Notes under the pieces: model-generated | What the model was told of the DNA's origin: nothing | Database searches by the model: none | The model's input: only the letters and a program-made list of their open reading frames with translations | Part shown: piece by piece, positions 1 through 7,054 of the stretch | How the letters are laid out: each line of letters starts with the position of its first letter | How positions within the stretch are numbered: position 1 is the first letter of the stretch | Position numbers and translations under genes: made by a program | Assembly: GCA_024654145.1 (NCBI GenBank) | Contig: JANLIM010000014.1 | Coordinates: 1-18,719, forward strand | From: Candidatus Zambryskiibacteriota bacterium | GTDB taxonomy: Bacteria; Patescibacteriota; Minisyncoccia; Phycocordibacterales; Zambryskibacteraceae | Length of the DNA stretch: 18,719 nt | Direction of reading: 5' to 3'

Positions 1-251
1 AAGCTACACCCCCAACTGACCGTGACATTTCCCACGCAGATGAGAATACAACCGCCGACGCCATCGAAGGATATGAAAGTAACAAAGCTATCGTTACAAC
101 ACTCGAAAATCGCTACAACGATGTCAAAAGTGGTTTAGATAAAATCAAACACGGCGTTTACGGCAAGTGCCAAGTTTGCCAAAAAGAAATAGAAGAAGAC
201 CGCCTCGAAGCCAACCCCTCCGCAAGGACCTGCAAAGAGCACATGGACTAA
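1..251 (+). CDS. DksA/TraR-family zinc-finger protein, C-terminal part (5' end outside window)
   Basis: The frame is open from base 3 to the TAA at 249-251. It encodes a charged helical stretch followed by a compact zinc finger, YGKCQVCQKEIEEDRL, then SARTCKEHMD at the C-terminus. C-x2-C, about 17 residues, then C-x2-H matches the C-terminal finger of DksA/TraR proteins, with the last ligand His instead of the usual Cys. Proteins of this family bind the secondary channel of RNA polymerase and modulate initiation, in E. coli together with ppGpp. The coiled-coil tip that would separate a true DksA from a short TraR-like form lies outside the window, so the exact role is not decidable. The gene ends about 108 bases before comM, which has its own promoter. 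Confidence 0.75.
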   Translation, partial: ATPPTDRDISHADENTTADAIEGYESNKAIVTTLENRYNDVKSGLDKIKHGVYGKCQVCQKEIEEDRLEANPSARTCKEHMD

Positions 252-346
252 GTGTGTGGCCTCAATATTTCTTCATACCTCAAATACATCAATCTCTCGC
301 TATAACGTGAAGTTAGTGTGGACATATTTGTTAATAAAAACTGTTG

Positions 347-352
347 TATAAT
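347..352 (+). promoter_or_regulatory. -10 element of comM, leaderless geometry
   Basis: A perfect TATAAT lies 7 nt before the ATG at 360, so transcription would start at or next to the start codon. No convincing -35 sits at 16-18 bp spacing; TGGACA at 319-324 is 22 bp away. No Shine-Dalgarno precedes the ATG. Confidence 0.6.
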
Positions 353-359
353 TTTATGC

Positions 360-1892
360 ATGAGTTTTTCGAAAGTTTATAGTGCTCAGACAGAACTTTT
401 AAAGGTCAGGCTCGTTTCTGTAGAAACTGATATTGATAAAAACACTCTTTACGCCTTTGCAGTAGTAGGGCTTGCTGACAAAGCAGTGGAAGAAGCCAGG
501 GATAGGATTTCTGCCGCCATAAAGAATACCGGTTTTGAATCACCCAAAAAGTGCAACCATAAAATTGTCATCTCTCTCGCTCCTGCTGACACAAAGAAGG
601 AGGGTCCGTCGTTCGATCTGGCCATGGCTCTCTCTTACCTCTTAGCAAACGAGGAAGTAAATTTTGACCCAGAGGGAAAATTGTTTTTAGGCGAGCTTTC
701 CTTGGACGGTAAGTTACGACCAGTGCGTGGTGTTCTTCCCATAGCCCGCTTTGCAAAGTCAAACAAATACAAAGAACTTTATGTTCCAGAAGAAAATGTT
801 GCCGAAGCGGCGCTTATTGAAGAGGTGAAGGTCTTTGGCGTGCCGAATTTGAAAGTCTTAATAGAACATCTCACCGGGGAAGCGAAGCTGAAGCCAGCTC
901 CTGTTACTAAACTTTCTCAAGAAGTGGTTGTTTCATACACTGACTTCGCAGATGTACGAAGTCAGGAGAGAGCAAAACGCGGACTCCTCATCGCCGCGGC
1001 AGGTGGACACAATGTCGCCATGTACGGCCCGCCAGGGACAGGCAAAACTATGCTTGCTAAGGCCTTTGCTGGCATTCTTCCTAAGCTCACATTTGAAGAA
1101 GCGCTTGAAGCAACAGGCATACATTCTGTCGCAGGCACTCTTACAGAAACCTTCATTACCAACCCGCCATTCCGCTCTCCGCACCACACGGCATCATATG
1201 TTTCATTGGTGGGCGGTGGAGCGACACCCAAACCTGGTGAAATCACTCTCGCTCATCGCGGAGTTTTATTTATGGACGAATTTCCAGAATTTGAAAGGCG
1301 GGTAATAGAAAGTTTGAGACAACCACTTGAAGACAAGGTCGTTTCTGTTTCTCGCGCCAAAGGCACTGCACACTTCCCGGCCAATGTACTCCTCATAGCA
1401 GCGATGAATCCTTGCCCGTGCGGCAACTACGGCTTCCGAGGCAAACAATGCATCTGCACTCCATCAGCATTGACTCGCTACAGAAGAAGATTGTCCGGGC
1501 CGATCATCGACCGTATCGACATCTGGGTTGAGGTAGATAGGATCATGCCTCACGAATTAGATAGCACGGGTCCAGAAGGAAAAAAGAGTGAAGAGTTCAG
1601 AAAAATGGTTTCAAAAGCAAGAGAGACTCAAGCGAAAAGATTCGAAGGGAAACCAACGGTAACAAGAAACGCAGAAATGAGCGCAAAAGAATTAGTTCTG
1701 CATGTGCATTTGGAAAAAGACGCTGAGAAGACACTTAACCTCGCAGCGGAGCGGCTTGGATTCTCTCCTCGCGTCTATCACCGCATGATCAAAGTAGCCC
1801 GCACGATCGCAGACTTAGAAGGATCGGATGTGGTCAAAGTAAATCACATCCTCGAAGCAGTAGAATACAGACCTAAGAAATTTGATATATAA
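360..1892 (+). CDS. comM: ComM-type Mg-chelatase-like AAA+ ATPase
   Basis: About 510 residues, close to the usual ComM length. The N-terminal third is the ChlI-like/Lon-fold domain (SKVYSAQ, then VVGLADKAVEEARDR and a PADTKKEGPSFDLAMAL stretch). The AAA+ core follows, with Walker A GPPGTGKT at residues 223-230 and Walker B VLFMDEF around D306-E307. The NPCPCGNYG and CICTP cysteine motifs and the C-terminal Mg-chelatase domain (LGFSPRVYHRMIKVARTIADLEG) are intact. In Gammaproteobacteria ComM is a hexameric helicase that drives branch migration while incoming single-stranded DNA is integrated during natural transformation; here that role is inferred from the family. An upstream in-frame GTG at 318 exists, but the family N-terminus begins at MSFSKVYSAQ and the ATG at 360 sits 7 nt after TATAAT, so 360 is chosen. 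It converges on the M23 peptidase gene with about 37 bases between stops. Confidence 0.93.
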   Translation: MSFSKVYSAQTELLKVRLVSVETDIDKNTLYAFAVVGLADKAVEEARDRISAAIKNTGFESPKKCNHKIVISLAPADTKKEGPSFDLAMALSYLLANEEVNFDPEGKLFLGELSLDGKLRPVRGVLPIARFAKSNKYKELYVPEENVAEAALIEEVKVFGVPNLKVLIEHLTGEAKLKPAPVTKLSQEVVVSYTDFADVRSQERAKRGLLIAAAGGHNVAMYGPPGTGKTMLAKAFAGILPKLTFEEALEATGIHSVAGTLTETFITNPPFRSPHHTASYVSLVGGGATPKPGEITLAHRGVLFMDEFPEFERRVIESLRQPLEDKVVSVSRAKGTAHFPANVLLIAAMNPCPCGNYGFRGKQCICTPSALTRYRRRLSGPIIDRIDIWVEVDRIMPHELDSTGPEGKKSEEFRKMVSKARETQAKRFEGKPTVTRNAEMSAKELVLHVHLEKDAEKTLNLAAERLGFSPRVYHRMIKVARTIADLEGSDVVKVNHILEAVEYRPKKFDI

Positions 1893-1895
1893 GAG

Positions 1896-1917
1896 CCCTT
1901 CGACTTCGCTCAGGACA
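1896..1917 (+). repeat. TTCGAC-type short dispersed repeat, copy 1
   Basis: CCCTTCGACTTCGCTCAGGA lies just after the comM stop. Related copies follow the stops at 13864 and 15763. Similar CCTTCGAC..GCTCAGG strings are, as I recall, common dispersed repeats in several bacterial phyla. Confidence 0.5.
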
Positions 1918-1935
1918 TTTTAGCTAGGGCTAAAA
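1918..1935. terminator. Candidate bidirectional hairpin between convergent genes
   Basis: TTTTAGC, loop TAGG, GCTAAAA form a 7-bp stem whose own ends are T-rich on both strands. It lies between comM and the M23 gene and contains the stop codon of the latter (complement of 1930-1932). A second pairing, AGCCCT at 1894-1899 with AGGGCT at 1926-1931, could enlarge it. The stem is AT-rich, so strength is uncertain. Confidence 0.45.
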
Positions 1936-2889
1936 TGGATTCTTCGCGCCACGAACCTCGAAGTGGATGTGCGGACCTGTGGAGCGACCGGTGTTACCAA
2001 CAGCGCCTATCACTTGGCCTTGGCTTACTTTCTGTCCGACAGAAACATTCACTCTCGACATGTGACCATAGAGAGTTTGCGTACCATTGGTGTGTTTGAT
2101 AGCGACATAGAGTCCGTAACCGCCGTTGTATCCACTTGTTCTTGCGATGATAACTGTTCCACTAGCAGAAGCGACAATCGGTGTGCCAATAGAAGCGGCA
2201 ATATCAACGCCGTTATAGCCATGGATACCCTGACTCTTCCTACCCCCAGCAATTGGTCTTACATAATATCCTGCAGAAGCTGTCTTGATGGTGCTCCTTG
2301 CTATAGAAGAAGTGGTTACGTTCATTACTCCATCAGGAATGATAATCTCATCTCCAACAACTATTTTAGAATCTGTAGTAAGTCCGTTGTATGAAAGCAT
2401 TTCGTCAAAGTCGGCTTTGTACTTCTTGGATAGAGACTGGAGGGTGTCACCACTTTTAACAGTATGTCGCACTCCTGAGATAGGGAGGATGACAAGTTCC
2501 TGACCAATCTTCAAAGTGTTGCTCTTGAGATTATTGGCCCACCTAATGGTGTTGGTAGAGACGCCAAAGAGCTCCGCAATCTCACTTATGTTATCTCCTT
2601 CTTTAACTGTATAGACGCTAATCTGTCCGTTGACGGATTTACCGAGGTCAACGAAGGTACCTGCTTCATCTTCGGAAGAAAGGGCTGTGCCGTCCACAAT
2701 AGCAATAACTGAACCGCCAATACCGGCTGGATTTATATTCAAATATCCCTCCAAGAGGTCCATGGTTTGGGAATTGCCGATCTCCTTTGTCTCAGGAGAG
2801 CGTAATATGAGTCCCACATGGCTTCGAGCGTAAGCTAGAAGCGGGAGGGCAAGAAGTCCGAGAACGACGAGGATTGTGACCTCTCGCAA
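1930..2889 (-). CDS. Exported M23 metallopeptidase with two LysM domains
   Basis: About 319 residues. An N-terminal hydrophobic segment (about residues 4-20) acts as signal or anchor. LysM 1 spans about 92-136 (YTVKEGDNISEIAELFG) and LysM 2 about 141-186 (HTVKSGDTLQSLSKKY); LysM domains bind peptidoglycan. The M23 domain covers about 208-319: HGYNGVDIAASIGTPI, YGHMS at 274-278, and the zinc-binding HxH at 307-309 (GPHIHFEVRG). Family members cut peptide cross-links in peptidoglycan, or act as inactive activators. The usual H-x3-D first ligand pair is altered: Y225 sits four residues before D229, and the nearest His is H223. The start is TTG at 2889; no ATG/GTG in frame lies between it and the upstream stop, so the exact start is the least certain part. 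It is divergent from uvrD. Confidence 0.88.
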   Translation of the reverse strand: MREVTILVVLGLLALPLLAYARSHVGLILRSPETKEIGNSQTMDLLEGYLNINPAGIGGSVIAIVDGTALSSEDEAGTFVDLGKSVNGQISVYTVKEGDNISEIAELFGVSTNTIRWANNLKSNTLKIGQELVILPISGVRHTVKSGDTLQSLSKKYKADFDEMLSYNGLTTDSKIVVGDEIIIPDGVMNVTTSSIARSTIKTASAGYYVRPIAGGRKSQGIHGYNGVDIAASIGTPIVASASGTVIIARTSGYNGGYGLYVAIKHTNGTQTLYGHMSRVNVSVGQKVSQGQVIGAVGNTGRSTGPHIHFEVRGAKNPF

Positions 2890-3060
2890 TGCCGGACTTA
2901 TTCGTTTTGTTGAGTCTTTACTTATATATGAGGGCTAAACTGTTCATCTGGCATCCTGACAAGCAGAAATGGCTCTGTTGAGCCATGTTACGTCGGGCTT
3001 TCGTTCTGTCTCTACATTATACCCCCCATGGTTTAGCCTAGCAATTGACCTATCCCCATA

Positions 3061-3069
3061 TGCTATAGT
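3061..3069 (+). promoter_or_regulatory. Extended -10 of uvrD, leaderless geometry
   Basis: TGCTATAGT is an extended -10 (TGn plus TATAGT at 3064-3069). It lies 7 nt before the GTG at 3077. TTGACC at 3045-3050 resembles a -35 but the 13-bp spacer is too short. The 187-bp divergent gap 2890-3076 otherwise shows no recognised feature. Confidence 0.55.
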
Positions 3070-3076
3070 GTGCTCT

Positions 3077-5026
3077 GTGGCACATAATTCTCTTAATTCT
3101 GAGCAAAAAAGAGCAGTCCTCACCACAGAAGGACCTGTTTTAATCCTCGCCGGAGCTGGTGCAGGCAAAACCAAGACTATTACCGAGAGGATACGACACT
3201 TAGTCTTATCCGGAGTAGCCCCTTCCAAAATATTGGCTATTACCTTTACAAACAAAGCTGCGAAGGAGATGCGGGAGAGGGTAGAGAGACGCTTAGCAGA
3301 AGACCCAGACCTCAACCGCCCTATCTCGATGCACGAGCGACCTTTTGTAAGTACCTTCCACTCTCTAGGAGTACATATTTTGCGCGAGCAGGCAGTCAAT
3401 GCTGGTCTGAAAAGGCATTTTACAATCTTTGACCGCGATGACAGCAAAAAAGTTGTGAAAGATGCGCTCGTATCACTCGGTCTTGATCCAAAGACACACG
3501 ATCCGAATGCCGTCTTAAGCATTATTTCAAAATTAAAGGGTAGAGGGCTGAATGCTAGCGACTGGAACAATCTGGACGAGGGCGGATACTTTATGGATGT
3601 GGTCGGACAAGTCTGGCCCATTTATGAAAAGGTGTTGGAAAAAGAAAATGCTCTCGACTTCGACGACTTACTTTTAAAAACAAGCAATCTTTTGAGAGAA
3701 AACGAGTCAGTGAGAAATCATTATAGAAATACTTGGCGCTACATACACATAGATGAATACCAAGACACCAATAGAGTCCAGTACGAAATCTCACAGATGC
3801 TCGTGGGTCCGGAAAAGAATCTTTGCGTTGTCGGAGACATAGACCAAAACATTTACTCCTGGCGCGGAGCGGATATTAAAAACATTCTTGCATTCGAAAG
3901 CGACTATCCTGAAGCACAAGTCATTACACTTGAGGAAAACTACCGCTCGACAAAAACTATTCTAGAAGCAGCAAACGCAGTGATTGAGAAAAATAAAATC
4001 AGGAGAAAAAAGAATCTTTTCACCTCCAATGACGATGGAGAAAAAATCAGCCTCTGTCCAAACATGGACGAAGTAGGGGAGGCGAACTTTATTGCGGAGA
4101 AAGCAAAGACACTGATAGATGGCGGAGTACCAGCAGACGAAATGGCTGTGCTTTACCGCGCTAACTTCCAGTCGCGCGTGCTCGAAGAAGCGTTCATGAC
4201 TCTTGGCGTACCGTACCAAATTCTAGGCACGAGATTCTTTGAAAGAAAAGAAATTAAAGACCTCATTTCATATCTACGCGTGGCACTCAATCCAGAATGC
4301 CTTTCTGACTTGAAGCGTGTCATCAACACCCCGGCGCGAGGGATCGGAAAGACAAGTGTTGTAAAGATTTTCTCCGGGGGAGAAGAATCGCTACCGCCTG
4401 CGATGAAAGCAAAGCTCAATAAATTCCGTTCACTTTTGTCAAAGATTGTAGAGACTTCCAAAGAAAATAAAGTAAGCGATACCATTCTCTTTATCATCAA
4501 AGAATCTGGACTAGAAGACGAATGGAAGGAGGGTGGAGAAGATGGTGCCGCAAGACTTGAGAATGCCTACGAATTGGTGAACTTTGCAGCACGTTACGAC
4601 CACTTAATTGGTGAGGAGGCTGTATCCAGCTTCCTCACAGATGCGGCTCTACAGAGCGATCAGGATGAAATGAAGGAAGAACAAAAAGCGGTGAGACTGA
4701 TGACAGTCCACTCCGCCAAAGGGCTTGAATTTGATGTAGTATTTGTCGCTGGGTTAGAGGACGGATTGTTCCCACATCAGAGAATAAACGAGAGCAATAT
4801 TTCTCCCGAAGAAGCAGAGGAAGAACGACGACTTTTCTACGTTGCAATCACGAGAGCGAGGAAAAAAATATTCCTCACCTACGCCCAAGTGCGCACAGTT
4901 TTTGGCCGACAGCAAGTCAACATGCCATCCGAATTCATCTTCGATATACCAGAAAATCTAACGGAAGAAGAGGCAGGTGAAGAGGGTTGGCAGAAAAGAA
5001 AACCCTTACTAGAAATAGATTTTTAA
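3077..5026 (+). CDS. UvrD/PcrA/Rep-type superfamily 1A DNA helicase
   Basis: With the GTG at 3077 the protein is about 649 residues, shorter than typical PcrA/UvrD (about 720). It begins MAHNSLNSEQKRAV, the normal family N-terminus with the Q-motif. Motifs appear in order: Walker A AGAGAGKT (25-32), TFTNKAAKEMRERV (Ia), FHSLGVHILR, DEYQDTN (Walker B), VVGDIDQNIYSWRGA (III), LEENYRST (IV), MTVHSAKGLEFD (V), and RRLFYVAITRARK (VI). These are 3'-5' helicases acting in nucleotide excision repair, mismatch repair, or removal of proteins from DNA. It could be called UvrD or PcrA; the sequence alone does not decide. The open frame extends upstream to 2969, but the extra 36 residues are not family-like and the promoter lies inside them. 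The last 40 residues lack a clear Tudor-like PcrA tail. Confidence 0.92.
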   Translation: MAHNSLNSEQKRAVLTTEGPVLILAGAGAGKTKTITERIRHLVLSGVAPSKILAITFTNKAAKEMRERVERRLAEDPDLNRPISMHERPFVSTFHSLGVHILREQAVNAGLKRHFTIFDRDDSKKVVKDALVSLGLDPKTHDPNAVLSIISKLKGRGLNASDWNNLDEGGYFMDVVGQVWPIYEKVLEKENALDFDDLLLKTSNLLRENESVRNHYRNTWRYIHIDEYQDTNRVQYEISQMLVGPEKNLCVVGDIDQNIYSWRGADIKNILAFESDYPEAQVITLEENYRSTKTILEAANAVIEKNKIRRKKNLFTSNDDGEKISLCPNMDEVGEANFIAEKAKTLIDGGVPADEMAVLYRANFQSRVLEEAFMTLGVPYQILGTRFFERKEIKDLISYLRVALNPECLSDLKRVINTPARGIGKTSVVKIFSGGEESLPPAMKAKLNKFRSLLSKIVETSKENKVSDTILFIIKESGLEDEWKEGGEDGAARLENAYELVNFAARYDHLIGEEAVSSFLTDAALQSDQDEMKEEQKAVRLMTVHSAKGLEFDVVFVAGLEDGLFPHQRINESNISPEEAEEERRLFYVAITRARKKIFLTYAQVRTVFGRQQVNMPSEFIFDIPENLTEEEAGEEGWQKRKPLLEIDF

Positions 5027-5073
5027 TTAATAATCCTACTCTAACTTAGTCCAATCTAGCACTTACTAATACT

Positions 5074-5109
5074 TACATTAATATGACGCTATAGCGTCTG
5101 ATTGATGTA
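5074..5109. repeat. 36-bp imperfect palindrome P2, just after the Cas2-like gene stop
   Basis: The arms pair at 15 of 18 positions around the core ACGCTATAGCGT. The sequence is 27/36 identical to palindrome P1 at 5678-5713, including the 12-bp core and both TACATT/ATGTA ends. It ends 2 bases before the stop codon of the Cas2-like gene (complement of 5112-5114) and lies in the gap after uvrD. It could be a second operator, a terminator hairpin without a T-tract, or the end of a mobile unit. Confidence 0.75.
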
Positions 5110-5111
5110 GA

Positions 5112-5678
5112 TTATATAAGATTGAATTCTTCCTTTAAATACTTATCACTTTCAATTTCATCGACAATCATATACAGAAGATTTTTACCGATGCCAAAGT
5201 CAGTTTTCAACAATCCAATAACATCTTCGCAATCATATGGATAGACCCAAACACTGTCTTGGAGTCTAATCAAACCAGCAGATATAAATAGCCTTCTCAG
5301 ACGATCTCTGATACTTTTCTTTTTCTCGGGAATGTCGAAAATGATTACGCGCCATTTCCTATCCCACCTTTTTTGCTTTGGTAGTTTAAAGCCGGAGAGT
5401 TCCAACTTTTTCAATTCTCTTTCTCCTGTCTCTGTCAATTCATAGTACTTACCATTAAATTTTAAATGACCTTTCTTAACAAGCTTAGAGGCAGAGGAGC
5501 CGACAATTTCACTTTGCCTTTCATTTTCAATTATTCCCAATTGTTTCATTGATTTGATGACATTTGGAGCCATTAAACCAATAGTCAAGACGCCAGCAAG
5601 CTTTACTGATTCAAGCACTAATTTTTGAATCTCACCTTTTCGAGCATTTCTCCTGCTTTTATCCTCTAATTTGACCAT
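5112..5678 (-). CDS. PaaX-like regulator: winged helix plus Cas2-like ferredoxin-fold domain
   Basis: 188 residues from the ATG at 5678. Residues about 1-95 look like a winged-helix DNA-binding domain (GVLTIGLMAPNVIKSMKQLG, SASKLVKKGHLKFNGKYYELTETGE). Residues about 105-188 resemble Cas2/PaaX-middle domains: KWRVIIFDIPEKKKSIRDRL, LFISAGLIRLQDSVWVYPY, ending in VDEIESDKYL. The Cas2 signature aspartate is D115 in FDIPE. Full PaaX proteins (repressors of phenylacetate catabolism) carry a further C-terminal domain, absent here; automated annotation often names such proteins Cas2. No cas1, other cas gene or CRISPR array is near, so a DNA-binding regulator is favoured over adaptation nuclease. An upstream ATG at 5705 is in frame, but the -10 TATAAT (complement of 5685-5690) lies 6 nt before 5678. 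The gene is bracketed by palindromes P1 and P2, suggesting autoregulation or a small mobile unit. Confidence 0.8.
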   Translation of the reverse strand: MVKLEDKSRRNARKGEIQKLVLESVKLAGVLTIGLMAPNVIKSMKQLGIIENERQSEIVGSSASKLVKKGHLKFNGKYYELTETGERELKKLELSGFKLPKQKRWDRKWRVIIFDIPEKKKSIRDRLRRLFISAGLIRLQDSVWVYPYDCEDVIGLLKTDFGIGKNLLYMIVDEIESDKYLKEEFNLI

Positions 5679-5716
5679 ACATTGATTATACGCTATAGCG
5701 TACAATCAATGTATGG
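5675..5716. promoter_or_regulatory. 42-bp near-perfect palindrome P1 over promoter and start of the Cas2-like gene
   Basis: The arms pair at 20 of 21 positions; the only mismatch is 5688 against 5703. The centre is CTATAG at 5693-5698. It contains the -10 TATAAT of the minus-strand gene (complement of 5685-5690) and its start codon (complement of 5676-5678). Inner half-sites TGATT and AATCA resemble, as I recall, PaaX operator half-sites. A dimeric repressor bound here would block its own promoter. Confidence 0.8.
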
Positions 5717-5755
5717 GCGGGGGTTATAAAATGTGTGAATAATATTGATTTCTTG

Positions 5756-5761
5756 TAAAAT
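5756..5761 (+). promoter_or_regulatory. -10 element of ksgA, leaderless geometry
   Basis: TAAAAT lies 6 nt before the ATG at 5768. No clear -35 or Shine-Dalgarno is seen. P1 ends only about 40 bases upstream, so the Cas2-like regulator could also affect ksgA. Confidence 0.5.
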
Positions 5762-5767
5762 AGGCCG

Positions 5768-6565
5768 ATGTACGCGAAAAAGTCACTTGGACAGCATTTT
5801 TTGAAATCAGAGAAGGCTCTCAACACTATTATTGACGCAGGAGAAATAATTCCCGGAGAAACTGTCTTAGAAATCGGCCCAGGAACAGGCGCACTCACTG
5901 AGAAGCTGTTAGCTACTAGCTGTCAGCTTTTAGCTGTGGAGAAGGATGATGGGCTCCATGAAGTGCTGAAAAATAAATTTGAAAAAGAAATTGCGTCAGG
6001 AAAATTAACTTTAATCCATGACGACATCTTGAATTTTGACGAATCTAAGCTAAAAGCTAAAAGCTACAAGCTCGTAGCTAATATACCTTACAACATCACA
6101 GGTGCTATCTTAGAAAAGTTTCTGTCTGCTGAACACCAGCCGGAAAGAGTGGTGCTTTTGGTTCAAAAAGAGGTGGCAGAACGTATTGTTGGAAATCGTG
6201 GAAGCAAGGCTTCCACAAAAGAAAGTATTTTATCTATTTCAGTCAAAGCGTACGGAACTCCAAAGTACGTAGAGACTGTCAAAGCTGGATCATTTGCTCC
6301 TGCTCCTAATGTCGATTCTGCCATCCTCGCCATTGATAACATTTCCAAAAACTTTTTCTCTAGCTTTTCTGAAATAGATTTCTTCAAACTCGTCAAATCC
6401 GGCTTTCAATCCAAGCGCAAAAAGCTCTCTTCGAACCTTTCAAACATTATGAAGAAAGAAAAAGTATTGAATGTCTTTAAAAAATTGGAATTAAGCGAGA
6501 ATATTCGTGCCGAAAATGTCTCAATTTCCCTCTGGAAAGAGCTTACGGAGCACCTTTTATCCTAA
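5768..6565 (+). CDS. ksgA: 16S rRNA (adenine(1518)-N(6)/adenine(1519)-N(6))-dimethyltransferase
   Basis: 265 residues, normal for the family (about 270). It starts with the conserved SLGQHFL motif. The SAM-binding loop EIGPGTG is at residues 35-41, the acidic AVEKD that binds the ribose follows, and the catalytic NIPYN is at 105-109. The C-terminal part keeps KAGSFAPAPNVDSAI and the SGFQSKRKKLSSNL region of the rRNA-binding domain. The enzyme dimethylates two adjacent adenines in helix 45 of 16S rRNA late in 30S assembly, and its loss gives kasugamycin resistance in E. coli. Two arrays of AGCT-containing heptads (5904-5938 and 6048-6082) lie inside the gene without breaking the frame. The stop overlaps the 3' end of the convergent exported-protein gene by 4 bases. 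Confidence 0.95.
   Translation: MYAKKSLGQHFLKSEKALNTIIDAGEIIPGETVLEIGPGTGALTEKLLATSCQLLAVEKDDGLHEVLKNKFEKEIASGKLTLIHDDILNFDESKLKAKSYKLVANIPYNITGAILEKFLSAEHQPERVVLLVQKEVAERIVGNRGSKASTKESILSISVKAYGTPKYVETVKAGSFAPAPNVDSAILAIDNISKNFFSSFSEIDFFKLVKSGFQSKRKKLSSNLSNIMKKEKVLNVFKKLELSENIRAENVSISLWKELTEHLLS
5904..5938 (+). repeat. Five AGCTNNN heptads inside ksgA, array A
   Basis: AGCT occurs at 5904, 5911, 5918, 5925 and 5932, exactly 7 bp apart, with variable trinucleotides between. It encodes LLATSCQLLAV next to the SAM site. Confidence 0.75.
6048..6082 (+). repeat. Five AGCTNNN heptads inside ksgA, array B
   Basis: AGCT occurs at 6048, 6055, 6062, 6069 and 6076, exactly 7 bp apart. It encodes KLKAKSYKLVAN, just before the catalytic NIPYN motif. 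The AGCTAAA units resemble the reverse complement of AGCTTTT in array A, so the two could pair. Confidence 0.75.
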
Positions 6566-6981
6566 AAATTCTTGCTTGTCCCCACCTGATATATAACCCC
6601 TAATGCAGGAAATGGTAAACATCCTATAAGTGGTGGGGGCGCAATCATCATGCATGCAGATGATGTACCAGGAAAATAAGAACCCAAATGCCAAGTTCCA
6701 GGAACTCCAACCTGATACCATGGAAAAACCTGAGTTATATAAGGAACATATACCAGGGGTCCTCCACTAGGGTATGGAGCCCCAAAGTAGAGAGGAGCCA
6801 ACCAAATTATTAAGTTACCGGCAGAACTTGGGCAAGTGCAAGGCATTGTGTAGGTAACTAATCCTCCAAACGGAAGGGTACTTATGTCAAATATACCAGC
6901 TTGCGCCTTAGGAGCAGCGAAAAATACACCAATCAAAAGAATGCTGAGTGGAAAAAACAACAAAATTTGTCTTTTTCTCAT
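6562..6981 (-). CDS. Small exported protein of unknown function, cysteine- and proline-rich
   Basis: 139 residues from the ATG at 6981. A positively charged start (MRKRQ) leads into a hydrophobic run and a likely signal-peptidase site after APKAQA. The mature part is rich in Gly, Pro and aromatic residues, with CTC near the middle, single cysteines in SSACMM and LIGCLP, and the ending VIYQVGTSKNF. I do not recognise a named family, although short exported proteins with this pattern (FGG..., a Cys pair, GTS end) recur, as I recall, near secretion and pilus genes in Parcubacteria. The TTG at 6990 could be used, but it overlaps the -10, so ATG 6981 is preferred. It is divergent from the T4SS cluster and converges on ksgA with a 4-base overlap. 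Confidence 0.65.
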   Translation of the reverse strand: MRKRQILLFFPLSILLIGVFFAAPKAQAGIFDISTLPFGGLVTYTMPCTCPSSAGNLIIWLAPLYFGAPYPSGGPLVYVPYITQVFPWYQVGVPGTWHLGSYFPGTSSACMMIAPPPLIGCLPFPALGVIYQVGTSKNF

Positions 6982-6989
6982 TAAAGACA

Positions 6990-6995
6990 ATTATA
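6990..6995 (-). promoter_or_regulatory. -10 element of the small exported-protein gene
   Basis: The complement reads TATAAT, 8 nt before the ATG at 6981. Divergent promoters for this gene and for 7055 share the 73-bp gap. Confidence 0.5.
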
Positions 6996-7037
6996 CACAA
7001 GTTTTGACCATTAGCTACGCATTGTAGAGCCAAAACC

Positions 7038-7046
7038 TGGTATGAT
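7038..7046 (+). promoter_or_regulatory. Extended -10 at the head of the T4SS cluster
   Basis: TGGTATGAT is an extended -10 (TGn plus TATGAT at 7041-7046), 8 nt before the ATG at 7055. GATAAT at 7044-7049 is an alternative with a 5-nt gap. No -35 at normal spacing. Confidence 0.5.
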
Positions 7047-7054
7047 AATAGGTA

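Noticed and set aside
252..346. Possible RNA gene or riboswitch before comM
   Set aside because: No stable fold, clover-leaf or conserved motif can be seen by eye in this short AT-rich gap.
318..359. N-terminal extension of ComM from the GTG at 318
   Set aside because: The extra 14 residues do not resemble the family, and the stretch contains the TATAAT that would drive transcription from about 360.
928..1305. Open frames overlapping comM on both strands
   Set aside because: They lie over the conserved AAA+ core and show no protein-family features.
3045..3050. TTGACC as the -35 of uvrD
   Set aside because: The spacer to TATAGT is 13 bp, outside the 16-18 bp range; the extended -10 explains the promoter without it.
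2969..3076. N-terminal extension of the helicase from 2969
   Set aside because: The family begins near LNSEQKRAV, and an extended -10 lies within this stretch, 7 nt before the GTG at 3077.
2944..3621. 225-codon minus-strand frame across the helicase start
   Set aside because: Opposite the Walker A region of the helicase; composition and lack of motifs indicate a shadow frame.
5112..5716. A CRISPR-Cas adaptation locus, because of the Cas2-like domain
   Set aside because: No Cas1, other Cas gene or repeat-spacer array is present; the two palindromes are not spaced direct repeats, and the winged-helix N-terminus points to a PaaX-like regulator.
5074..5716. Insertion sequence with terminal inverted repeats
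   Set aside because: Each end is itself a palindrome rather than one arm of an inverted pair, there is no transposase or target-site duplication; a mobile unit is kept only as a hypothesis.
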